From Myxococcales bacterium (GTDB taxonomy: Bacteria; Myxococcota; Myxococcia; Myxococcales; Anaeromyxobacteraceae): 5,695 nucleotides of DNA. Position 1 is the first letter of the stretch, and the number at the start of each line of letters is the position of its first letter. The notes below the pieces were generated by a model, which searched no databases, was not told where the DNA came from, and saw only the letters and a list, made by a program, of their open reading frames with translations. The stretch spans positions 1 to 5,695 of the forward strand of contig JAJXSQ010000159.1 in the NCBI GenBank assembly GCA_021784495.1, in the 5' to 3' direction. Positions 1-5,695 of this stretch are shown here, piece after piece. The translations under genes were made by a program, and so were the position numbers.

Positions 1-1762
1 GGCGTCGCCGCCGGTGCCGGCGCCGGCGCCGACCCCCGACGAGGCGCGCGCCTTCGCCGCCCGGGTGAGCGACGAGCTGCGGCGGCTCGGGATCCGGGCG
101 CAGACGGCGGCCTGGATCCAGTCGACCTACATCACCGGCGATACCGAGCGGAACTCGGCCGCGGCGGCCGAGGACCTCATGGCCTTCACCGCCGAGGCGA
201 GCCGGGAGTCGCGGCGGTACGACGGGCCGGCCACCGATCCGGTCACGCGCCGGATGCTCCTCCTGCTGCGGGTCGGGCAGACGCTCCCGGCGCCGGCCGA
301 TCCGGCGCGGCGCGCCGAGCTCGCCACCCTGGCCTCGCGGCTCGAGGCGGCGTACGGCGAGGGGAAGTGGTGCGGCGCCACCCCCGGGGGCGCCTGCCGC
401 GATCTCCAGGCGCTCGAGGCGACGATGGCGAGGAGCCGCGACTGGGACGAGCTCCTCGACGCCTGGGTCGGCTGGCGCACCGTGGCCCGCCCCATGCGAC
501 CGCTCTTCCGGCGCCTCGTCGAGCTCGGGAACGAGGGGGCGCGCGAGCTCGGCGCGCGCGACCTGGGGGAGCTCTGGCGGTCGGGGTACGACATGAGCCC
601 TGCCGCCTTCGAGCGCGAGCTCGACCGGCTCTGGGCCGAGGTCGAGCCGTTCTACCGCGACCTGCACTGCTACGCGCGGGCGGCGCTCCAGCGGCGGTAC
701 GGGGCGGCGCGGGTCCCCGACGGGAGGCCCATCCCGGCCCACCTGCTCGGCAACATGTGGGCCCAGGACTGGGAGAACCTCTACCCCGATCTCGAGCCCT
801 ACCCTGGCCGCGCCGGGGGCGACGTGGACGGCGCGCTCGCCGCCCAGGGCTGGGATCCCGTCCGGATGGTCCGGCTCGGCGAGGCCTTCTTCGTGTCGCT
901 CGGCTTCGCGCCGCTCCCCGCCACCTTCTGGGAGCGCTCGATGCTGGTGAAGCCGCGCGATCGAGAGGTGGTCTGCCACGCCAGCGCCTGGGACGTCACC
1001 GCCTCGGGCGACCTCCGGGTGAAGATGTGCATCCGCCCGACCGGCGAGGACCTGATCACCATCCACCACGAGCTGGGCCACAACTTCTACCAGCGCGCCT
1101 ACCTGGACCAGCCGTACCTCTTCCAGGGCGGGGCGAACGACGGCTTCCACGAGGCGATCGGGGACGCGATCGCCCTCTCCATCACCCCGGGCTACCTGCG
1201 TCGGGTCGGGCTCCTCGCCGAGGTCCCGGAGGACGAGGAGGGGCTCATCGACGTGCAGCTCCGGCGGGCGCTCTCCAAGGTCGCCTTCCTCCCGTTCGCC
1301 CGGGTCGTCGACGGCTGGCGCTGGGGGGTCTTCTCCGGCGCGATCCCGCCCGATCGCTACGACGCCGCCTGGTGGGAACTCCGGGAGCGGGTCCAGGGGG
1401 TCGCCGCGCCGGTGGCGCGCTCCGAGGCCGACTTCGATCCCGGCGCCAAGTACCACGTCGCCGCGACCGTCCCCTACGCCCGGTACTTCCTCGCCGCCAT
1501 CTACCAGTTCCAGTTCCACCAGGCCCTCTGCCGGGCGGCGGGGTGGAAAGGGCCGCTCCACGAGTGCTCGATCTACGGCTCGAGGGAGGCGGGCCGGGCG
1601 CTCGAGGCGATGCTGCGGCTCGGGGCCTCGCGGCCCTGGCCGGAGGCCTACGCCGCCCTCACCGGGACGACGCGCCCGAGCGCCGCCGCGCTGCTCGAGT
1701 ACTTCGCGCCGCTCCGCGCCTGGCTCCGGAAGGCGAACGCCGGCCGGCGCTGCGGCTGGTGA
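1..1762 (+). CDS. M2-family (ACE-like) zinc dipeptidyl carboxypeptidase, 5' end outside window
   Basis: Predicted exported zinc metallopeptidase of family M2 (peptidyl-dipeptidase A), which removes dipeptides from the C-terminus of oligopeptides. The frame is open to the left edge (ASPPVPAPAPTP from base 2), so the GTG at 14 is probably internal. The Ala/Pro stretch looks like the linker after a signal or lipoprotein peptide lost outside the window. Counting that GTG as residue 1 (582 residues to the TGA), the zinc motif is HELGH at 352-356 (bases 1067-1081) and the third ligand is E380 in GFHEAIGD, 24 residues after the second His as in human ACE. The substrate segment AKYHVAATVPYARY (478-491) supplies equivalents of ACE K511, H513, Y520, R522 and Y523. 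Cysteine pairs 120/128, 321/339 and 506/518 match the three ACE disulphides, which supports a periplasmic or extracellular location. The gene converges on the lipoprotein gene with 16 bases between stops. Family assignment is very secure; the natural substrate is unknown. Confidence 0.97.
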   Translation, partial: ASPPVPAPAPTPDEARAFAARVSDELRRLGIRAQTAAWIQSTYITGDTERNSAAAAEDLMAFTAEASRESRRYDGPATDPVTRRMLLLLRVGQTLPAPADPARRAELATLASRLEAAYGEGKWCGATPGGACRDLQALEATMARSRDWDELLDAWVGWRTVARPMRPLFRRLVELGNEGARELGARDLGELWRSGYDMSPAAFERELDRLWAEVEPFYRDLHCYARAALQRRYGAARVPDGRPIPAHLLGNMWAQDWENLYPDLEPYPGRAGGDVDGALAAQGWDPVRMVRLGEAFFVSLGFAPLPATFWERSMLVKPRDREVVCHASAWDVTASGDLRVKMCIRPTGEDLITIHHELGHNFYQRAYLDQPYLFQGGANDGFHEAIGDAIALSITPGYLRRVGLLAEVPEDEEGLIDVQLRRALSKVAFLPFARVVDGWRWGVFSGAIPPDRYDAAWWELRERVQGVAAPVARSEADFDPGAKYHVAATVPYARYFLAAIYQFQFHQALCRAAGWKGPLHECSIYGSREAGRALEAMLRLGASRPWPEAYAALTGTTRPSAAALLEYFAPLRAWLRKANAGRRCGW

Positions 1763-1778
1763 GGCCGCGCCCGGGCGC
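1763..1778. other. 16-bp gap between convergent stop codons, holding a 12-bp palindrome
   Basis: This is the whole non-coding space between the peptidase stop and the lipoprotein stop. Bases 1767-1778 read GCGCCCGGGCGC, a perfect inverted repeat with no spacer. As a hairpin it would be a four-pair GC stem with a four-base loop, and no T-run follows on either strand. It may slow polymerase from both directions, but it is not a classical intrinsic terminator, and in DNA this GC-rich a palindrome of this size can arise by chance. Confidence 0.3.
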
Positions 1779-2696
1779 TCAGGGCCCGAGGGCGATCCGG
1801 AACGGGCCGGCCGCCGCCTCCCCGCCGCGCAGATCGCTGGCGACCACCCAGAGGAGCGCCTCGGTCGCCCCGGCGGGGAGGTCCTGCGACTGGAGGGAGG
1901 TCGACGCGGTCGGCGCGAGCCCGCGGTCGAGCGTGAAGCGACCGGCGGTCGTGTAGAAGGAGACCACGATCTCCTCGGTGGCGAGCGCCCCGGAGGCGTC
2001 GGTGTACTGCTGGATCGAGGCCGGATCGATCGCCGCCGTGACCGGGAGCGAGCCGCCGGCGGGGAGGGTCCCGGCGATCCCGGAGGTGGCGGCGGGCGCG
2101 CCCCCCACCTCGATCGACTGGAACACCGGCGGCAGGTTCGGCTGGGGCGGCGGCCCCTGGGTGGTGACCGGGATCCGCTGGATCGCCTCGCGGGTCAGGC
2201 CGGCGCCGTCGGTCGCGACGTAGCGCACGATCACCTCCAGGGTCGCCGGGAGGCCGGTCCCGGGCGGCGCGCCCGGCAGGGAGCCCCCCGCGGCCGACAG
2301 GCAGGCCTGCGCGAGCGCGACGGGATCGAGGGTGACCGCGCCGCCGGCGGCCGGGGTGAGCGGCGTTTCGCAGGCGGGCAGGACGCACGCGTAGGCGGCG
2401 GTCGCGCCGGCGGAGAAGGGGCACGCGCTCCAGCGCGCCGACGCCGGCGGCGCGTCGCCGGGCGCGGCGGTGACCGCCTGGACGGTGACCGTCTGCCCCG
2501 GGCCGACCTCTGGCGGGGTGGTCACGAGGGCCAGCACCCGGAGGTCCGTGATCACCGAGCCGGGGGTGAAGGGGCTGGTGCACCCGGAGAGCAGGGCCGA
2601 GAGGAGGGCGGCGGCGGCCCGGCCGGCGCGCGGCGCTCGCCGGGGGCGCGGAGGGGGAGGGGGCGGGGGAGGAGGGAAGGGCGGCGAGGGCGGCAT
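1779..2696 (-). CDS. Lipoprotein with two beta-rich segments, last gene of the tonB-receptor cluster
   Basis: Hypothetical 305-residue lipoprotein, probably anchored in the outer membrane; exact function not recognised. The ATG at 2696 is chosen because a GGAG lies 8 bases upstream. A GTG at 2702, overlapping the receptor stop, is the alternative. The N-terminus is odd: MPPSPPF, nine prolines (8-16), an Arg-rich stretch, then the short hydrophobic run AAAALLSALLSGC with lipid-acceptor Cys39. There is no ATG, GTG or TTG codon between the prolines and Cys39, so the tract must be translated if this signal is used. The mature part seems to hold two beta-rich segments. The first (about 47-180) opens with ITDLRVLALVTTPPEV and has four cysteines (92, 104, 109, 132), enough for two disulphides. 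After a proline hinge (GPPPQPNLPPVF) comes a second segment (190-305). This organisation resembles lipoproteins I associate with TonB receptors in myxobacteria. Gene reality is well supported by position and spacing; an Ig-like fold and a receptor-partner role are inference. Confidence 0.85.
   Translation of the reverse strand: MPPSPPFPPPPPPPPPRPRRAPRAGRAAAALLSALLSGCTSPFTPGSVITDLRVLALVTTPPEVGPGQTVTVQAVTAAPGDAPPASARWSACPFSAGATAAYACVLPACETPLTPAAGGAVTLDPVALAQACLSAAGGSLPGAPPGTGLPATLEVIVRYVATDGAGLTREAIQRIPVTTQGPPPQPNLPPVFQSIEVGGAPAATSGIAGTLPAGGSLPVTAAIDPASIQQYTDASGALATEEIVVSFYTTAGRFTLDRGLAPTASTSLQSQDLPAGATEALLWVVASDLRGGEAAAGPFRIALGP
2642..2681 (+). other. G-run tract with strong G-quadruplex potential inside the lipoprotein start region
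   Basis: The plus strand has runs of five G at 2642-2646, 2653-2657, 2659-2663 and 2665-2669, then three G at 2674-2676 and 2679-2681. Loops of one base separate three of the five-G runs, which fits the usual G-quadruplex pattern well. The tract is on the template strand of the lipoprotein gene and is the complement of the CCN codons for Pro8-Pro16. It may simply be a by-product of proline coding in GC-rich DNA, or it may affect transcription of the lipoprotein. Confidence 0.5.
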
Positions 2697-2698
2697 GA

Positions 2699-5284
2699 TC
2701 ACCACTCCGCGGTGAGCCCGAGGATCGGGAGGATGGGGAGGCCGGTGACGTAGCTCGACTGCGAGTAATCGGCGCTGTACTGGAGCCCCTCGACGTTCGC
2801 GTGGTTGGTCGCGTTCTCGACGTCGAGGTAGAGGGTGAGCCGCCAGGTCCGGTAGATCCAGGTCCGATCGACCCGGACGTCGAGCTCCTCGAAGGTCGGC
2901 AGGCGCGCCGAGTTGACCGCGCCGTAGACCGGCACGTAGGTCCCGGTCGCCGCGTCGAAGATCGAGCCGGTCACCGGGGTGTACGGGCTCCCGGACACCA
3001 GGCGGACGCGCGTCCCGAGCGACCAGTGGGCGTCGAGGTTCCAGGTGGCGAGCGCGGTCAGGATGTGGGGCTGGTCGAAGTCGAAGCGCCGCTCCGGCTG
3101 GCCGTAGCCGTCGGTGCGGAAGGCGCGCTGGTAGGTGTAGGCGATCCAGCCGAAGAGCGAGGTCCCGAGCTTGGCCCGCAGCAGGAACTCCAGCCCGTAG
3201 ACCCGGCCGGTCCCGGCCGAGGCGTAGATGGGGACGGCGGGGTCGTAGGCCGAGAGCGGGTTCGCCACCACCAGGTCGGAGAGGCGCTTGTAGAAGCCGG
3301 TGAGGTGCGCCTCCACCCCGTCGGCGAGCCGCTGCTCCACCCCGACCGACGTCTGGACCGACCGCTCCGCGAGGAGATCGGGGTTCCCGGTGGTCGGATC
3401 CGACTCCTGCGGCGTCGGCGGTTGCTGGTAGAGGCCGATCCCCCCCTCGAGCGTCGTCCCGGGGATCGCCTCCCACCGGACGGTGAGGCGCGGATCGGTC
3501 GTCCCCCGGTCGAGCTGGGAGTACCAGTCGAGGCGGAGGCCGGGGAGGACCGTGAGGCCGGGGAGCGGCTCCCAGCGCAGCTCCGCGAAGAGGGCCGGCT
3601 CGAGGAGCTCGGCCCGCTTGGCCGCGCCCACCACCGGCGCGACCGAGATCGGCGTGGGCGGCTGTCCCTCGAGCGGCACCTGCGGGGCGTTCACCCCGAT
3701 GTCGGCCACCGTCGCGGTCGCGTCGAGGCCGGCGCGGAGCTGGAGCGTCCGCCCGAGCTCCGCGGTCCAGGTGCTCCGGAGCGCGGCGCTGACCAGCCCG
3801 AGGTCGAAGAAGAACTGGGGGCCGAAGGCGGTCCGGAACTGCTGGAGCTCGACCTGGGCCGAGGTGTCCTGGCGGAGGGCGCCGGCGACCGGCCCGGAGA
3901 GCTCCGCCTGGACGGCGTGGAACATGGTGCGGAGGCCGAAGCCGCCGGCGATGACCGGGTCGGCGGTCGGCTGGTGGAGGATCGCGCTCACCTCGTCCAG
4001 CGAGCCGTAATAGAGGAGGCGGAGCGCCTGATCGCCGAGCTTCTTCGTCGCGATGAACTGGTAGTCATAGTAGCGGGGGGCGGTGTCGAAGGAGAGCGTG
4101 GCCCCGCTGGGGATGACGGCCGAGAGGATCGCGTCGATCCAGGAGCGGTGGAAGGCGAAGCCCCCCGCCCAGCCGTCGCCGAGCGGCCCCTCGAGCGAGA
4201 CGCCGGCGTCGTAGAGGTTCACGTCGGCCTGCCCGCGGAGCAGGTCCGACGCCGGGTCGCGGAGCTTGACCTCGATGATCCCGCCGGTCGCGCGGCCGTA
4301 GTCGGGCGCGAAGTTGCCGGGGACGAAGTCCACGGAGTCGAGGAAGCGCGGGTTCACCGTGCTGCGCAGGCCACCGAAGTGGTAGATGGCCGGGATCTCC
4401 TGCCCCTCGACGAAGACCTTGCTGTCCCCCGGGGCCGAGCCGCGCAGGATGAGCTCGCCGCCGCCGAAGGCGCCCCGGGCGGCCCCGGGGAGGTCGAGGA
4501 CGGCCTTGAGGGTGTCCCCCTGGCTCCCGGCGACCTTGGCCACCTCCTCGGAGGTGAGCACCTCGCGGGTGACCTCGCTGCGCACCGGCGCGGCCCGGAC
4601 GTAGGCCTCGTACCCCGCCCCGGCCTGCTCCAGGTAGAAGGTCTGGTCGCGCTCCTCGCCGGCGCGCGCGTCGATCCGCGCCTCGAGCCGCTCGTGGCCG
4701 GGCGGGACCGCCACCACCACGAAGCGCGCCGCCGGGACCTCGACCAGGAACCGGCCGTCGACGCCGGTCGTGGTCCGGAGGACCGCGTCGCCCGCCCGCA
4801 CCGCGACGGGGACGCCGCCGAGCGGTCGGCGGGTGCCGCGCTCGAGGAGCCGGCCGGTGAAGCGGACCGGGCGCGGCGGCGGCGTCGCCGGGGAGGGCGC
4901 GGGCGGGGCGGAGATCCGGAGGCGGAAGGTGATCGTCACCGGCACCGGCTCGCCGGTCGCCAGCCGCCCCGGCTCGAACCGGAAGCGGCGCGCGGCGGCC
5001 AGCGCCGCCCCGTCGAACGGCTCGCCCGCGCCGCGCTCGAGCCGGACCGCCTCGACGCCCCCGCTCGCGGCGACGTCGATCGCCAGGACGACGGCCACCT
5101 CGGGGGAGGGGAAAGGGGTGCCGGCGGGGAGCTCGGCGGCGACGAGCTCGAGGAGGCGCGGCGGCGACGCGAGCACGGGCCCGGCGGGAGGTCCGGAGGG
5201 GCGCTCGCTCGCCCAGGCCCGCGCCGGGAGCGAGGCGCTGGCGAGCGCGAGGGCGCAGGAGAGGGCGAGGCGGCGCAGGAGCAT
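2699..5284 (-). CDS. TonB-dependent outer-membrane receptor with an N-terminal TonB C-terminal-like domain
   Basis: Outer-membrane active transporter, 861 residues from the ATG at 5284. A TTG at 5299, overlapping the upstream stop as TTGA, would add five residues; neither start has a clear Shine-Dalgarno sequence. The ATG is preferred because it gives a compact signal peptide (MLLRRLALSCALALASASLP, cut probably after AWA at 25). Order of domains: a TonB C-terminal-like domain (about 40-124, with GEPFDGAALAAARRFRFEPG); a proline linker; a carboxypeptidase-regulatory-like beta domain (about 139-219, TGVDGRFLVEVP); the plug (about 225-345, with LILRGSAPGDSKVFVEGQ and DYGRATGGIIEVKLRDP); and a beta-barrel to the end. 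The barrel contains alternating aromatic strands and finishes GLPILPILGLTAEW, with a terminal aromatic residue as expected for insertion by the BAM complex. No canonical TonB box is certain; YEAYVRA (225-231) is the best candidate. The substrate cannot be deduced. It lies between the TonB gene and the lipoprotein gene. Confidence 0.97.
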   Translation of the reverse strand: MLLRRLALSCALALASASLPARAWASERPSGPPAGPVLASPPRLLELVAAELPAGTPFPSPEVAVVLAIDVAASGGVEAVRLERGAGEPFDGAALAAARRFRFEPGRLATGEPVPVTITFRLRISAPPAPSPATPPPRPVRFTGRLLERGTRRPLGGVPVAVRAGDAVLRTTTGVDGRFLVEVPAARFVVVAVPPGHERLEARIDARAGEERDQTFYLEQAGAGYEAYVRAAPVRSEVTREVLTSEEVAKVAGSQGDTLKAVLDLPGAARGAFGGGELILRGSAPGDSKVFVEGQEIPAIYHFGGLRSTVNPRFLDSVDFVPGNFAPDYGRATGGIIEVKLRDPASDLLRGQADVNLYDAGVSLEGPLGDGWAGGFAFHRSWIDAILSAVIPSGATLSFDTAPRYYDYQFIATKKLGDQALRLLYYGSLDEVSAILHQPTADPVIAGGFGLRTMFHAVQAELSGPVAGALRQDTSAQVELQQFRTAFGPQFFFDLGLVSAALRSTWTAELGRTLQLRAGLDATATVADIGVNAPQVPLEGQPPTPISVAPVVGAAKRAELLEPALFAELRWEPLPGLTVLPGLRLDWYSQLDRGTTDPRLTVRWEAIPGTTLEGGIGLYQQPPTPQESDPTTGNPDLLAERSVQTSVGVEQRLADGVEAHLTGFYKRLSDLVVANPLSAYDPAVPIYASAGTGRVYGLEFLLRAKLGTSLFGWIAYTYQRAFRTDGYGQPERRFDFDQPHILTALATWNLDAHWSLGTRVRLVSGSPYTPVTGSIFDAATGTYVPVYGAVNSARLPTFEELDVRVDRTWIYRTWRLTLYLDVENATNHANVEGLQYSADYSQSSYVTGLPILPILGLTAEW
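2705..2708 (-). promoter_or_regulatory. Ribosome binding site (GGAG) for the lipoprotein gene
   Basis: On the minus strand GGAG lies 8 bases before the ATG at 2696 and is formed by the last sense codons of the receptor gene, with its TGA stop in between. The spacing suits the ATG. It is too close (2 bases) to serve the GTG at 2702, so it decides the start. Confidence 0.6.
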
Positions 5285-5295
5285 GCCCGGGGCGC

Positions 5296-5695
5296 TCAAT
5301 CGTCGAGCCGGAACTTCCAGGTGAAGGGGATCCGGACCGAGACCGCCCGGCCGCTCCGCCGGCCGGGCCGGAAGCCGAGCCGCCGCGCCAGGAGGACCGC
5401 CACCGGGTCGAAGCCGTGACCGGCCGGGGCGATCACCCGCGCCGCGGCGACCCGGCCCTCCTCGTCGACGAGCAGCTCGAGCAGCACGTCCCCCTCCAGC
5501 CGATCGCGGCGCGCCTGGTCGGGGTAGAGGGAGCGCACCTCGAGCGCCGGGGGGATCCGGGCGAGGGACGGCGGCTCGTCCAGGTCGGTCAGGTCCCCGG
5601 GCGGTCCGCCGCCGGGCTCTCCGACCGGCTCCGGACCGATGGGCGACGTCGCCGGCGCGCCCGGATCGCCGCGCGCGGCGGTCGGCCCGGCGGTC
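5296..5695 (-). CDS. TonB-family energy transducer, C-terminal part (5' end outside window)
   Basis: The last 132 residues of a TonB-type protein, which spans the periplasm and passes proton-motive-force energy from an ExbB/ExbD complex to outer-membrane receptors. The frame stays open to the right edge, so the GTG at 5538 is internal: upstream in frame lies a Pro/Gly/Ala-rich linker (GPEPVGEPGGGPPGD, then EPPSLARIPPALEV), typical of the TonB periplasmic spacer. The C-terminal domain covers roughly the last 80 residues, starting at VRSLYPDQARRD. It keeps the family YP-x2-A motif, the following Gly (RLEGDVLLELLVDEEGRV), the helix with GHGFDPVAVLLARRLGFRPG, and the closing strand VRIPFTWKFRLDD. 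The N-terminal membrane anchor is not in the window. The TGA stop (5298-5296) lies 11 bases before the receptor ATG, or overlaps its possible TTG start, so the transducer is probably dedicated to that receptor. Confidence 0.92.
   Translation of the reverse strand, partial: TAGPTAARGDPGAPATSPIGPEPVGEPGGGPPGDLTDLDEPPSLARIPPALEVRSLYPDQARRDRLEGDVLLELLVDEEGRVAAARVIAPAGHGFDPVAVLLARRLGFRPGRRSGRAVSVRIPFTWKFRLDD

Noticed and set aside
13..31. GCCGGC/GGCGCC short repeats at the left edge as a regulatory repeat
   Set aside because: They encode the Ala/Pro linker of the peptidase and are what GCN and CCN codons give in GC-rich DNA.
367..1956. A 529-codon plus-strand frame overlapping the peptidase gene
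   Set aside because: It is an out-of-frame shadow: Arg/Pro/Gly/Ala-rich without family signals, while the other frame is an unmistakable M2 peptidase.
1648..2583. A 311-codon minus-strand frame over the lipoprotein and peptidase ends
   Set aside because: It is Arg/Gly/Pro-rich low-complexity translation in a different frame from the lipoprotein, which has a start, ribosome site and lipobox.
2699..3476. Extension of the lipoprotein frame upstream into the receptor gene
   Set aside because: The upstream part is Arg/Pro/Gly-rich shadow of the receptor coding sequence; the ATG at 2696 with GGAG and the signal peptide marks the real start.
5255..5257. Cys10 of the receptor signal (LALSC) as a lipobox
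   Set aside because: It lies too early in the hydrophobic core and has Leu at -2 and Ala at -3, a poor lipobox; a signal peptidase I site after AWA fits better.
2801..5419. An 872-codon open frame on the plus strand opposite nearly the whole receptor gene
   Set aside because: It is codon-aligned with the receptor on the other strand, where stops arise only opposite TTA, CTA or TCA codons, and these are almost never used in DNA this GC-rich. The product is a low-complexity string rich in Arg, Gly, Glu and Asp with no recognisable domain.
5296..5538. A short 80-residue stand-alone TonB-domain protein starting at GTG 5538
   Set aside because: The frame continues open to the window edge through a Pro-rich TonB linker, and the GTG falls inside the C-terminal domain, so this is the end of a larger gene.

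Overview
This is a very GC-rich window (over 70% by eye), densely coded, with almost every codon ending in G or C. The protein families and their style suggest a myxobacterium or relative (Myxococcota, possibly close to Anaeromyxobacter). The receptor's plug wording and its N-terminal TonB-like domain resemble receptors I associate with that group. The taxonomic call is inference from recalled family resemblance, not from a search.

Layout. The plus strand carries one gene, nearly complete, at 1-1762: an exported M2-family (angiotensin-converting-enzyme-like) zinc dipeptidyl carboxypeptidase whose 5' end lies left of the window. The minus strand carries three tightly packed genes read from the right edge. 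In order of transcription they are: the 3' part of a TonB-family energy transducer (5695-5296), a large TonB-dependent outer-membrane receptor (5284-2699), and a lipoprotein with two beta-rich, Ig-like-looking segments (2696-1779). The junctions are a possible TTGA overlap (tonB stop/receptor start) and a 2-base gap (receptor stop/lipoprotein start), so this looks like one transcript with translational coupling. The lipoprotein gene and the peptidase gene converge, with only 16 bases between their stop codons. No stretch over 300 bases lacks a gene, and there is no RNA gene, CRISPR array, mobile element or convincing internal promoter.

How the genes may work together. The TonB protein would carry inner-membrane energy across the periplasm to the receptor next to it. 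The receptor is not ordinary: between its signal peptide and its carboxypeptidase-regulatory-like domain and plug it carries its own TonB C-terminal-like domain. Two TonB-type modules are therefore encoded back to back, one ending the transducer and one beginning the receptor. The lipoprotein is probably an outer-membrane partner of the receptor. The substrate cannot be read from the sequence. The convergent peptidase is a separate transcription unit; its product could supply dipeptides, but a link to the receptor is speculation.

Points worth a second look are the TonB-domain/receptor fusion, the nine-proline run right after the lipoprotein start (encoded over a strong G-quadruplex-forming tract), and the full set of ACE-type zinc, substrate, chloride and disulphide residues in the bacterial peptidase.
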